A stretch of DNA of 64,000 bases from Echinometra lucunter (taxonomy: Eukaryota; Echinodermata; Echinoidea; Camarodonta; Echinometridae). The stretch spans positions 644,954 through 708,953 of the forward strand of contig CM057154.1 of assembly GCA_029962745.1 (NCBI GenBank), in the 5' to 3' direction. Made by a program: the position numbers and the translations under genes. The notes beneath the pieces were generated by a model. That model was not told the DNA's origin and made no database searches. It was given only the letters and a program-made list of their open reading frames with translations. Below, one piece after another: positions 31,831-45,900 of the stretch. How positions within the stretch are numbered: position 1 is the stretch's first letter; each line of letters starts with the position of its first letter.

Positions 31831-33590
31831 ACATTTTCACTATAACACAAGATTATTGGTATCACAGAAAAAAGGAGCAACATTATTTTCATTTGCAAGC
31901 ATTTAATTACAATCACGATTGCAAATTGGAAGACTTTTTTTGGATAAAATTCAAAGACAATTAATAAGGAAAGCAGCACGTTTTCAGATTTTGATTGCAG
32001 TAGCTTAGAGCATCTTAGAGGAAAATTTCAAATTCATTTACACATAAATATGAAAGACATCAATTATCTAAAACCAAACAAAAACTTGAAAGTCACATTT
32101 TCTCTTCTTTTTTCTATCTACTACACTGTGAATGAACTATTTTGAATTATTTTAGAATGATCTAATCTCATTAATGAACTTTAGGATTGCTATACCACAC
32201 CAATGTAATGAATGGATGTAATGCATGAATATGATATTGTTGTAACTACCAAACGGCATTTTCCTGAATATATTCATATGTAAAATGGTGTTTTACCTTT
32301 GTGAAATATTTTCAATATTAGTATATTCATATAAATGATATGTTTCATGTGAAAATGAAAATTCACTAATGGAAATATATTTTGGACATATATCTGTGTG
32401 ATAAATTTTTATGGATATTACACTTCAATATCTCTCCACCAAACAATATAATCACTTTAAACATTCATGTAATTAAGATGAAACAAAATTATCTGGTCAA
32501 GTTTGGTAGCTGTAACATTTCTGAGCATTAAGTGATTCTGAAATTATAGTATCGTAAATTCATTTCTTTTTTCTTAAATCAAACATACTACAGCTGCATT
32601 TATATGTAAGAAAATATATCAATGATCTATTGTAACATTTATGTTATAAAAATTATTCACTTAATCTCATTTCATCAACCAAATAACATATATTCAATCA
32701 TACCATCTGTTTCTTACATTTACGATATATTCCATTTCTATAATGAATTCTTCACAATCTTTTTAAAATCTGGTAACTACCTCATGCAAATTATATCAGG
32801 GGGTGTTTCATAAAGCTGTTCGTAAGTTACGCACGACTTTACGCACGACTGGAACATGTTCTTGGGTGCTAATCAGATTTTCAATCATTTACATGTAGCA
32901 CAAGAACATAATCACCAGTCGTGCGTAAAGTCGTGCGTAACTTACGAACAGCTTTATGAAACACCCCCTGATCTCTTATCATAATCTTTCACATGAAAGC
33001 ATTAACTGTTGAATACAAGTGTTGTTTATCCAGGCCAGAGTTGTATCAGACTTAGTATTCAACACGTTCAAAATCTAAGGAAATAAAAGGAAGCATCATA
33101 CAATACAATATAAATCTATATGCAATTTCTTTCAAAACTTTCAAGACGAGAATCCAAATTATAATGAATCTATTGCAGCCTCATGAAAGAAAAACTATTT
33201 CATTTATATCCTTACCCATTTTCGTAGATTTCAATGAAGTAAAATCAGCCTCATACAATAAAATATATATATATATATATATATTTGATTTATACCATGA
33301 GTTTTGCAAGTGGAAGCATTGAATCTCATGTAGACGATAACAGCCTCGTGCAGTACAAAGTGTGTGTGTGACTTAAATCATTAAAAGAATTAAAATCTTA
33401 ATATGTTAAAAGCATATTGCATTATAACATAGTAAATCCATCATATTTCTTGCATCAAATATACAATATCTGCATTTATACATAAGAAAATATATCACTG
33501 ATCTATTTTAACATGTACGTTATAAAAATTATTCATTTTATCTCATATTTCATCTTCAAACAATGGACTTTCCATACTGGATTTTATATA
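31831..33590 (-). other. Likely 3' UTR/downstream of the receptor gene, with a ~105-bp direct repeat
   Basis: AT-rich, no coding exon. 32585-32690 and 33465-33565 are related direct copies (CTGCATTTATA..TAAGAAAATATATCA, GTTATAAAAATTATTCA, ATCTCAT). A TA microsatellite lies at 33264-33286. The 3' end of the transcript is not determined. Confidence 0.45.
32809..32970. repeat. TGTTTCATAAAGCTGTTCG foldback, complete copy
   Basis: GGGGGTGTTTCATAAAGCTG...CAGCTTTATGAAACACCCCC. The first 55 bp are an almost perfect inverse of the last 55. About 160 bp with a short non-palindromic core containing GCTAATCAGATTTTC. Confidence 0.95.
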
Positions 33591-33903
33591 TCACTGATCT
33601 TCCACCTCCGTGGGGTCGTAAGCTGCATTATACCGGTAAACCCCATCATCATACCCCTGGACATTCATCCATCTTGTACTAGTCCCCGCATCACGCATGT
33701 TGTCACGTTGACCAACCATACTGATGCGGACGTGACCAGGATCTGCAACAACGTCTTCAGCGTAGTCGACATCATTACGGTTATCGCCGACCTCCGAGGA
33801 GGTGTAGGAGTTGCTGCTGGTTGCGTAGAGGACATCGGACTGTCTGTAGCCCCGTTGGTTGCCTCTGTTGACTTCTTGAATCTTTGCCATCTGTGAACGT
33901 CTC
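33591..33903 (-). CDS. Receptor exon y (cytoplasmic tail, stop codon)
   Basis: 104 codons plus stop. Polar and Tyr-rich: GYRQSDVLYATSSNSYTSSE, DVDYAEDVV, VQGYDDGVYRYNAAYDP, ending VEDQ. No kinase, death or TIR domain. Acceptor TTTCCAG, phase 2 matching exon x. Confidence 0.92.
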
Positions 33904-36900
33904 CTGGAAATGGAAGATTGACAAATGGAATGAATGAGAGAAATGAAGTCCCAATGATATTTATTTGTATGAAATATATGCAAAGTAGTAACAGAGACAA
34001 TGATACAATTATATACAGAAATCAAAAAATTTCATATCTATAAGATATACGGGACTCAATTGGAAAAAAACAGACAAAATATTAAAATGATATACAGAAA
34101 TAAAAAGAAATTCATATAAAGACATGTGGGACTTAATTGGAAACAAATATTCACAACCCTTTAATTAAAAAAAATGGAAAACAACCTTTACAGCAAAAAT
34201 CTTTTACAATTATACCAAAGTATATGATACTTGTAATTATGTGCGAAAATTACATATACAAAAACTATTCATATACAAAAACTATACATATACAAAAACT
34301 AGGATCAGGCATAGTATTTTGAACCAATCCTCTCCAAGAAGTACATTCCTTTTAGAAAATCAGGGGTGTTATGTATTCCTATGTTACAAGTACATTCCAT
34401 GCATTAGAACATTGTAAATACTTCAATGATTCTCCCATAGGATTTTTAACAAGTTGAATACTATGCCCGAGATAACTTGGGTTGAGGTCTATGGTTTATA
34501 TGTAGATTGAGTTTCTTAGTAAATGAAGAAAATATGTTCAATATTTTATGAGGAAATCTGTGGAGTTGCTTCCATTTGATGTGTCTCTATTTCAGAACTT
34601 GGGTTGAGGTCTACGGTTTATCTGTAGATTGAGCTTCTTTAAATGGAGAAAATATATCACTGTTTTATGAGGAAATCTATGGAGTTGCTTCCTTTTGATG
34701 TGTCTACATTTGGAAATTACGGGTCATGTGACCTTAATTTCTTCTTCATCATCATGTAGAGTATACAAATAGCGAATAGACATGAGTGCGATGGTACGAG
34801 ATTTCGCATGAGGTGAAAGAGCGACCTTCTATTCAACTCGGCTTCGCCTCGTTGAATAGAAGTTACGTCGCGATCTTTCACTGAATGCGAAATCTCGTAC
34901 CATTGCACGAATTAGAATATTTGCTATTTGTATTGTACAATGCCTCAGAAGTCTGAGAAATTGATGAAAATCAAGAAAAAACAGTCACATTTTGGTTAAG
35001 AAATCAAGGTTTATAAAGCAGGGAAAGAAGTTCCGACTGCAAAATGCGACTTGCTGGCATAGCCAGCTGAGCATGCAAAAATCAATACGCGTATAGGATC
35101 TACAACGCAAGCTACTAGTTACATCACAAAAGAAATAAAAGAAGTAATTTGTGGGAATCTACTGTGACGTCATGCTAACCGTGCAATGGTACATTTTGGA
35201 TGGTACGAGAGCAATGGTACGAATATTGCGCATTCAGCTCCCATAGATTTGCGTACAACAAGCTAAGTAGGCGTTGTACAATATAAAATAATGAAGTCAA
35301 TTTTGAAAAAAATCACAGTTGCTGCTTTTGTCATTGGACGGTATAATTCTTCATTGTTTTTACGAACCAGCGAATCTGTGCTCGTGCACTGAAATGCGCT
35401 ATGGAGAAAATGGTTTTCTGAACCACTGAATCGTGTTTGAATGGCCAGTGCTTCATTATTCTGTATTAATGTCCTAGGTGATATACACCATTTTAAAATC
35501 AAAGTCATAAACTTTCTGTTAATGTATATCTTGACATATGAAATTATGCAAAGAAAGCCAATTCTGTTATCTAAAAAACACCTAAATCTATAAATGCGTT
35601 TTCCTCCGATTCACGTTTCTACGCACCGCGCAAGGATTCGCCAGTTCGTTAACTGTTTGTGCGTTCACCTGTAAACCCCCTGTGCACTTCATTATTTTAG
35701 CAGAGAACTCTAATCTGGGTGTGCACGGTCTCCATTATTTAGAAGGCTATAACCTTTTCACCTGAATTTTTTTTTAAAATAAATGTTGTGTAGCAAAGTT
35801 GTAGACTTTTTACGGGCTTCCTCAGCATATGTATGTCATTTGCTACACTAGTGTGCTTTGTCTGTATGATACCCATGTTTCTAAACATATCCCTCTGTCC
35901 TTTCCAAGGAAACTTTTTAACTCTATTTTGTTCCTTTGTCAGTGACAAGTGTTTATGTGCACAGATAATTGAATAAGCTTTACAGTGATACCAAAATCAA
36001 CAAAATCAGACCAGAAGAAAAGCCCCTACCACAGAGAGAACGTACAATAGTGTGTGATTACTGTGTCAATAGGGATTTGTGTAGTTGTGCACAGGTGCGA
36101 ACGAAACGCAGACCTGGATGTGCACAGTTGTGAACGAAATGCAAGAAAAGTTAAAATGATGACGAACTGTTCTCACCTTTTGACCTTTCCATAGATGAGG
36201 ATGACAATGAAGATCAAGATGATAACAAGAATTACAAAGACGACCAAGAGACCTATCAAAATATCTCTCCATGGAACACCTGTGATAAGACAAAATCCAA
36301 ATGATAATTATACTCTCAAAGCATATCATCAGCTTTGTTAAATGCACATGAAGTATCAGAAACTAAAACAATGGCAATCACATTACCATGTCCAAGTACC
36401 TAAATATCCAACTTAACCAGGGGAGTGTTTCACAAAGAGTTAAGTTTGACTTAGAGTCATGCTTAAGCGCCAATGCGCATCCGGTATCTAACGTGTAATC
36501 TCATTGATAGACTTCCAAAAGTGCGCGTCCCCTGAGCATTATCTGACCAATGGGGTGATGCGTAATATAAAGCACGCAAGTAGGAATTTAAGTGCAACTT
36601 TAGTCAAACTTAAATCTTTGTGAAACACCCCCTGGGAGCAATCACAGTGTGGATTGTTTCTCCAAATTTGTAGTTAATGACTGGAAATGAGAAATATATA
36701 CGTGGCAAGGAAAAATACCACAAAAATAATTAAAAAGATGATTAAATGTTATCAGATCTCAGATTTACTTTTGGAGAAGAAATATCAGACATTCACTGGC
36801 ATACTGAAGGGGGAGGGGAGTTCCCCCCCCCAATAAAATTCAAATGTGGTTTATTTATTTATTTTTTTTTTTTCTTTATTTTTCCTCGCCCTTTCGTATA

Positions 36901-39900
36901 TTATGTAATGTATTGTATTAATTTTAATGTGTTGTATATATGTTGGGCCCCAATTCACAAGCATTGCTTCCTATAGGGGTCCAAACCTTTCATTTAATTG
37001 TTTTACATTGTATTTTACATTGTATTTTTCTTTGTTTTTATGAATGGTTGAATAAAACTGAAACTGAACTGAAACTGATTTCTAATTCGATACCAGTGAT
37101 TTACAAATGTTGATGAAATGACATGATTTTCCAGGGTTTTTTCCTCACTGTTTTGTAAGTTATGTATCTTTCTGCTCCCCCAAGTTTTTGCTCATTATGC
37201 CACTGCAGACATTTTCAGTGCAAATCATAAACTTCTACAGACTTGTATTAAGGCAGGCCATTTACTGCATTCCCTTTACACTTTAGTATGACTTCGCCCT
37301 TCTCAAAACAAATTTCTCTTTCTTTTGTCCTATTGTAATATTAAACCAAAATAAAAGGGCATTTATAGTTTATCACAACAGTCATTTTAAGTGTTGTAAT
37401 CACATGATTCTTCTACACATTACTTGAAATATTCTGCATAGTTTTGAATGTAGTTCAATTGCAATGCTTACTTGACGGTGTTGCTGTTGTTCGAGGTGGC
37501 TGTGTTGGTTGTTCTGTGGGTACTCCTGTTGTCGGAACCACAGCTAGAATAAAAGAAAAAAAAAGAGATATAAACAGGTAATGATCCATCTGGATTTCTC
37601 TTCAATTACTCTCCCTACCATACCTGAGAATGAATATTGCATAACTGATGAGAGATTTTGCTTAAATACTCCATCAATTTACTAGTACTCCTGCAACATA
37701 ATCCTTTATTTTTTCTCCCCTATATTGATATTCTTATTTATAGTCATTTAATCAAATCATCAAACTTTAGAATATGAATGTGAATATCAGCTGCTGAAAA
37801 CAAAGTGTGTAACTTTCTGTTCCCATCATATATCTCTAAAGAAATAAATGTCCAAGTAACCTCTCTTAATACCTTCTTCACAATTGAGTCCCTCCAGTCC
37901 ATTCTGGCAAGTCACGTAGAGCACCTCTGCGCTGATGCCTACATTCTCAGCAATGTCTGCTCGCTTCCTACGTCCTCCAGCTGTGGTTGTCCTGCGGGTC
38001 AAGACCCTGATCCTGTAGGACTGGTCGGGTTCAAGGTCGTCTATGGTGTAGCCCGTGGTGTTTGCATCAAGTTCAGTGGAGTTGAACCATTCAGACACCC
38101 CAGAAGTAGAATCGATCCTGTCAGAGAGAAACATGAACACAAAAATTCAGGCTGATATTATTATGCATCACCTATTACAGATTTGCAATGATGGAAATTT
38201 TGTTCTGCCAAGTAAGTTTGGCACCTATAAAGCACAACTCTGTAGACATCTTGAGCAACCATTGAAATTTATATTTTCAAAAAAGAAATACTTATATACT
38301 TTGTCTTCTTTTATGAACTAACACAGTATTCTTCATCAAAATTAAGATTACATAAAAATACAACATTTCCAATTGAAATAACAAAAGTAATCTTTAATAT
38401 TTTTAAATAGTTTCATCCAATAAAGGAAGCAAAGTTGCATAACAAAAATCAAGAAAAATTACAATGCATAAAATATGTTGACAGTAGGACCAAGAAATAC
38501 TTTCTTTGTCTTCCTTGTAACTAAATGTCTTCACTTTGACCAACACTCATTTTAAAGGTTTGGTGCTTGCCTCCTTGTATTGTCACATACGTGAGTTGAC
38601 AATGCCCTATCTTTAAACTAGATGAATCTTCGACCACGCGTGGTTGAACTTTATGCCTCCGCCATTACCAAATCAGAAATAAATGGCACTTCATGTTGAT
38701 TTATTTTCATTTATACAAAGACATCTTTGACCTTGACCTTTGACCTTGTGCCCCCAAAATCTAATGAGAGCATTGCCCTTTCCATATGCATACATGAGCC
38801 AAGTTTGTTGAACCGTCAAATGGTTACTGAGTTATCACAAGAACTACCATTTCTATGCACACAATGACCTCTATGACCTTTGACCTTTGACCTTGAGACC
38901 CCAAAATCTAATCAGATCATTGTCCCTCCCATATGCATACCTGTGCCAAGTTTGAGGTTGATCAGTCAAATGGTTGTTGAGTTATGGTGAAAACAAACCA
39001 TTTCTATGTAAATAATGACCTCTATGACCTTAGACCTTTAACCTTGTGACCCCAAAATCTAATCAGATCATTGTCCCTTCCATGTGCATACATGAGCCAA
39101 GTTTGAAGCCAATCTGTCAAATGGTTCTTAAGTTATCGCGGGAACGAGCCATTTTTATGTGTATTATTACCTCTATGACCTTGACCTTTGACCTTGAGAC
39201 TCCAAAATCTATTCAGATCATTGTCCCTCTCATATGCATACCTGTGCCAAGTTTGAGATTGATCGGTCAAATGGTTGTTGAGTTATGGTGAAAACGAACC
39301 ATTTCCATGTATATAATGACCTCTATGACCTTTGACCTTTGACCTTGTGACCCCAAAATCTAATCAGATCATTGTCCCTTCCATGTGCATACATGAGCCA
39401 AGTTTGAAGCCAATCTGTCAAATGGTTCTTAAGTTATCACGAGAACGAGCCATTTTTATGTGTATTATTACCTCTGTGACCTTGACCTTTGACCTTGAGA
39501 CTCCAAAATCTAATCAGATCATTGTCCCTCCCATATGCATACACAAGCCAAGTTTGAAGTTGATCCGTTAAACGGTTCTTAAGTTATCGCGAGAACGAAA
39601 ACGGGACGTACGGACGGACGGACGGACGACCCGAAAACATAATGCCTCTGGTAACCACCTACGGTGGGCGTAGGCATAAAAAAGTTGCCATTAATATGAA
39701 ATGGTTGCAATTCTCCTTGAAATTAATATTAATTCATTATTAATTGCAACTCTGTACAAGAGATTGTTATTTTGTGATTGATTTTTAAGATTTAGGTGAT
39801 TTTCATCATTCACAAGTCTTGATAAAACTGGGCCACAACTGATATCCATGTTGTACTCACCTGTATTGAACCATATGCCAATCTGCAGTCAGGCTTACCG

Positions 39901-42900
39901 CCCATGATATGGTCAAAGATGCACTGGTAGCCGTACTCAAAACCACATCATATGCACCAACGTTAGAGTAGTCTATTGGGTTCAAAGTAAAAAATATACA
40001 TGAATTACATATCGGACATTGTATGTGATATTACATAATGTATTTTTCCAGTGCTCTCTGTCTTTATATATAAAGGCACTTTATAATATAACTTCAATAA
40101 TTTGGGTTGTCAATCTGGCTTAGTATTGCTTGAAAAATGTGGAAAATTTGATTTTTTTACCAGGAGAGTGTGCTAATAACCTGGATAAGGCACTTTATAA
40201 TCCACAGGTAACTTGTCCGGTAAACAAAACTTCAAACTGTATGTCCCCTGAAGCTCACAAGTATATACTTGCTTTTTTGACACTCTGGTAGAAGAAACAA
40301 CTTCATAACACAACAAAATTAAAACAAGATAATCTCTTTCTACAAGTGAAGAGTTTATATGCAAAAACCGATAAAAGCAATTTTTGACAATTTTAAAGTA
40401 AGGTCACCGTCATATAGTACAAAATTAAACTTTTCAAATGATACATTCCTCATTACGTATGAAGGCATGTTGTTGAAGTTATGGTAAAAAATCCATAATT
40501 TTAAAAATTTTCTTGATCTTAAATTGCAAATATGATTGGATATGTAGTGGATATGGATATATAGTTTCTTGCAATCAAACTCTTCAAGTCTTCCTGCAAC
40601 CACTTATGATCATTAGGATACCGAACAGGTATGTACATGTGTAAGTACAGCATCCTGCATTTCAAGCATAACATAACTCACATCAGTGCCCCTTACCTGT
40701 ATCGCACATGGCTTCTCCAGCAAAGCCCCGTTCACAGGTTATAGTACTGACCACACCACTGAACTCCACGGACTGCTCCTCAGCAAATGCTGCTCTGAGG
40801 TCATAGGCCACGTTGTCCTCCAAGCCTGCCAGGACGTAGAAGCCCCTGGAGCGTGACACCACAGAACCGTTGTTCCACGGTCCACCGTCATTCCTGTACT
40901 GGAGGACCACCTCTGTTACAGAGGTTGGAGACGTCCATGCAGCAGTGATGGAGAGACTGTTGATGTGTGAGAGTTGGATCTTGTACGGTAATTCTTCAGC
41001 TGCATCAATACAAAATTAAACAAAGAGATCATTGTTGTTGGTAATCATGAATGAGTTCTAGGAGCATATATTCCATAATAATTTTTTCATACTGCAAATA
41101 ACCACAAAAATGTAGATCTTACAGCCAAGCCATACCAGAGACCTTTAATTTTTCATCAAACCTCTGTGAATAATTAATTTACATGGACATTTAGCACACA
41201 TTTATAGCTCGTCTTCTCTTCCTTTATTTCATCCTCTTTCATATATTTTTGGTATTTCAGCTATTTACACTCTCTGCAACTTTTTTTTTTCCTCATATTT
41301 TTCAATTATCAGTTTGTCATCTTTCTACAACCCTACTTCTACCTTCCTCTAACTTCATCTTTGTACTTCTCCCTCCACATTTTAAAGTGTTCTAATCACC
41401 AAAAGACATTTTGCCTCGTGTGCTAGGGGTTCCACATCATTATAGTAATTGTACATTACATTTGAAATATGAGCTTCAGATATTACTTCTATAAAAAGAC
41501 CTTGCAAGTTCAACAATGTTCTCAATTAACAGAAAAGTGATTAGTGGTTAGACTAGTCAATATACATGTGCTGATGAATAAGAGTGTTTTCAGAATCGAA
41601 CTGCCACTCGGTTCTGGCACATTATGGTCTTATATTAGCCTTTATTTTGTTAAAACTCCTAACCGTGAATCCCTAGAATGCTAGGGGTAAGTTCATTAGG
41701 ATTATTTCATATATACATAGCATGTTGTACATAAAATAGTTTTTGGGGGTGACTGGTCTGGTACACTCTGACCTGTTGAGCACAATTTGATTCCAGTCCA
41801 AAAGTTATTTGACCGAGCGCTTGTTTCTCACGGTTACAAAGTGCTGCACACATCACTCCACATGTTTGAGCCACTCAAACAATAATTTATCACTTCACAA
41901 AGACCAGTTTAGACAATGCAATACAATCCATTGTTCTTTAGCAAAATAGAGAGGATCTGATGAATATCTTGAACTGGTCAACAGATGAGGCTGTCTTCAC
42001 TGTAGCAGTGATCTGGTATAACACGCATTTTCCATGGACCCTAGCCTGAGCTATCTTGGGCTAAGTGTTGAACGGGTTAATCTCCACCTCTCCACCTCCA
42101 AACAATGGCAAATAATTTCACAATTTGGAAGCAAATTCCATTTTGGGGGGAAATAAAAAAAAATCTTACCTATTTGGCAGTTGACACCCCTGAATCCCTC
42201 TTCACACGTCTGCAGAGGATACACCTCTCCATAGGCCTCGTTGCTATCATCATAGACCAGCAGAAGTCTGATGTCATAGATGATGGCCGGGGTCAAACCA
42301 TTGATGGTGAATGATGGTTGTTCAGGAGATGAAGGAGGGACTTGTGTCCAAGCAATCTGGGAGAGATTGGGCTTGTACGCAACAGACACCTGTAATGACA
42401 AAAGATTCGGGTAAAACATGATTGTAATATTGCATGCATAATCTGCGAGTGGAGCTGTCAATGTACATGATGAAATGAACCCTACATTAAATCTACTACA
42501 GTCAAACCTGCTTAAGAAACCACCTCTACAGAAAGACCATCTGTTGTTTTTAGCTTTTATGGCACTGTCATTCAAAATATGAATATTTATGCCATAACGA
42601 CCTCAATTTGGTATATTTTGTCTATAAAGACCTCAATTTTGTTTCCCTTGAACAGAGTTTCTCATTGAAATGTGTATTAAAGGAACCTGTCCATAAACAC
42701 TACCTGCTCATTAAGAAAGTTTTTCTTGTCTCCCTTGAGTGATCTTTACATATAGGTTTTACTGTAATTTCAAGAGAATGAAATTGAAGAGAGTACTAAG
42801 TATTTGTCAGGAAATGTAATCCACTGACTACGTAATTCTCTCAATTAAAAATTTCAAAAGGAACAATGCAATTCTCATTGTAGACGAAGTTTACAGGATT

Positions 42901-45900
42901 ACACCATGTCTTCTTTCCAAGGAATAAGGACCCTGGAAAGGACTGGTAAGCTCTTTGCTAAGAGCTCTGATTCTCGATGTTTTGATCAGTATGCTCTGAT
43001 TGTCTTCAGGAGAACATTGCCTAGTAGAGGCTATTTATTGCCTACAAAGGGTCAGATGCACAAACCACTCATTTCTTATTGGCACCCAATGGAAGTGCCT
43101 GCGATTTTTTAACAACTTTGTATTCACACTCTAGTCACTGTCTGGAGCTACAATGTATAAGCCTACATGTACATGAATAAAGAAAACAACAGGTTGCGCT
43201 AATGATTTCTATTCACATAGAGCAAACGGCAATATTCAATGAATGAATGCTCCCCTAAGAGTCATTTCAATGAGCGAAATATCAGGGAAGCTTTCAAAGT
43301 TTTCAGAGTTACACACTTCACTGCCTACAATGATTTCTCCACCATTAAAAGCATCACTGATACTTCACTCATTAATTGCAGTTCACTTGGGCAATGGGGT
43401 AATCATACAGAAACTAAAATTCAAAATGAAGGGGTGGGGGGCAAAAGATAGATGATGCAAATATTTAATATCCAAAGTTAGAGTTCAGAGATAATGCTGT
43501 ATTTAGCGTCAGATGAATTCTTTGAAGACAAACCTGAACGACATTAGCTTGCTGCAGGTCCCATCTAAAGGTCAGAGAGGTGCTGGTCTTTCCCACTGCT
43601 TCAATGATGTAGAGGGGTGCAATTACTGTAGTAGGTCCCATGGTGGAAGGCTCAGTAGAGGTCTGCATAGTGGTAGGACTTGATACTGTAGTGACGACTG
43701 GTATTTCTGTTAGAGAGAAGGTAATCAAAGGTATCAGGGTTCAGGGAACATTTACATCAAAGCAGGCCTTACCCTGAAGTATGCTGCATGTACTTTGCTC
43801 AGAAAAAGACACTTCCTGTTAAACGTGTTATGACACTATCGGTCAAGACATGCTGTTCAATTAAAGTGCAACAGATTTATTTAAATGTCAAAACCTCCTA
43901 GGTGATAACAATGAAATCTTTTAAACATGATGCTCTTTGTATAAACCAAATAGACATTTTCAAGAAGCTACTTGTTAACCAAGAACTAGACTGTGATGTG
44001 ATCAACATCATAAACAAGGCATAGCTGTAACCTCACTCAAGCATTGTGCACTCACCTATCTCACAGTTGAGCCCTCTGTATCCTGCAACACACGTCCTCA
44101 TCTGGACCATATCACTGATAGTGGAAGATGCATCTGCCCTGGTCACCAGAACCCTGACACTGTAGAGGGTATCCTCAGCTAGGAGGGTCAGAAGTGCCTC
44201 TGTCTCTGACGGCTGGAGTTGATTGGTGGCCAGCCAGATGTCTGTGGTGTCGGACGTTAGCTTGTACTGGACCTGTGACCACAGGATGGACACGCTAGTC
44301 TTCCAGGTGACGTTGAGGGAGGAGGACATTGCCTCGACGAGACGTACATCAAAGGCTCCAAGTTCAGCATAGTCTGGAGGAAGGCATGAAGAAGCGTGCA
44401 GGAGAACACAAGAATATAAGAGTGAGAAGGAGTACAATGACTTCCATAGCACCAAAGAATAAAAGATATAAATGAGAAATAAATGCAAACAAGTACTCTG
44501 GCTTAAAGCAAATGTTTTTCAAGGATATACAGTATTGCAGACTGCATCAGTCAGGTGACTTGAATGTTTTACTAATGAACATTTCTCTGAAATACCAAAC
44601 AAGTGTTTATTGTGTTTGATGAACTGTCAATGGACTTGAAAATTAATTATAACAACATTTTATTCATTACTCAAGTGGCATCACAGAATACAATAGAATA
44701 AATAACCATATAACTGCATTTTGCATATCAGAAAGAAAATTTGTAGGGTCATGTCATAACATGATGGCATTTGCTGAATTCCAAAATGCTAACACTAAGC
44801 ACTTACTGATTTCACAATTTGCTCCTTGGAAACCTTCAGGACACAGAGTAACCTGGTTGGTCTCTCCAAACTGTTCCTGGGTATCATTAATCAGTTTCAG
44901 GCGGTAGTCATACGTCACACCAGGTTCCAACCCCTCTATGTTGTACAGTCCACGGTCAGCTGGCACAGGTGGTTCTTCCGTCCAGCCGTCTGGAGTGACG
45001 AGCACTCGAGCCTGAGGGGCGGTTGCTGGACGATACTGGACAGCTACTTGATCAACAGTCACGTACACGGTCCAGGTGACGGTCACAAAGTCACTGCTGA
45101 TAGTGTCTACACTGGCATCGATGGGTACATCTACCAAGGAAAAAAAAAAGGAATGGAGATACAATCAAAAGGCCATCCAAGTGGCACCAAAACACTGCCT
45201 ACAGTATTTTATACCAGGGACAGTACAGATGATCACTATACTGAGAAAATCACTTGACAAGTTTGAATGTACTCTCCCTCACTCAGTCTCCTCAATCTTA
45301 CCCAGACTTTAATTGCAAAGATGATATTTCCAGTGATTCTCTTCTCTATCAATCATAAACAACATAAATTTTGAATGGTGAGTCAAATTATATGCTTTGG
45401 ACAAACCTGTAAATGTAGAGTATATGCACGACACAAATTACTGAAGTGTGGAGGTGAGAAATCAACAGAGGAAGAGAATCTGATATAATTAGAAATCCTT
45501 GTCATTTTTTTTCATAAGGTTTCTATTATCATGGCAGGAATAAATGACCTTACCTCCTTCACAATTGAGACCAACTGTCCCACCAGCACAAGTTAGCAAG
45601 TTCAGTACAGCACTCTCTGTCTGCTCCCCGCTGGACAAACCAGTGACTACCTGCACCTGGTAAGTGGACAGTTCACTCAGACCCTGGATGACATCTGATG
45701 TTGCTGTACTCTCCAGGAGAGTTCCGTTGCTCCAGGGGTCATTGGAGGATGTGCGGTACTGGAGGCGTACCCACTGGATGTTGGTAATCTCTGGTAGAGT
45801 CCATTCCAGCTCCAGAGAGGCACTTGTGGCGTACACTAAGTTGAAGTCATAAGCACTTGTGCTGCTGTAATCTGTTGACCAAGGTTTAGAATAAATACAT

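Noticed and set aside
44826..45257. 143-codon plus-strand frame opposite FN3 module 3
   Set aside because: Antisense to a well-supported exon; no motif, and coding constraint on the minus strand explains the open frame. The same applies to 33513-33896.
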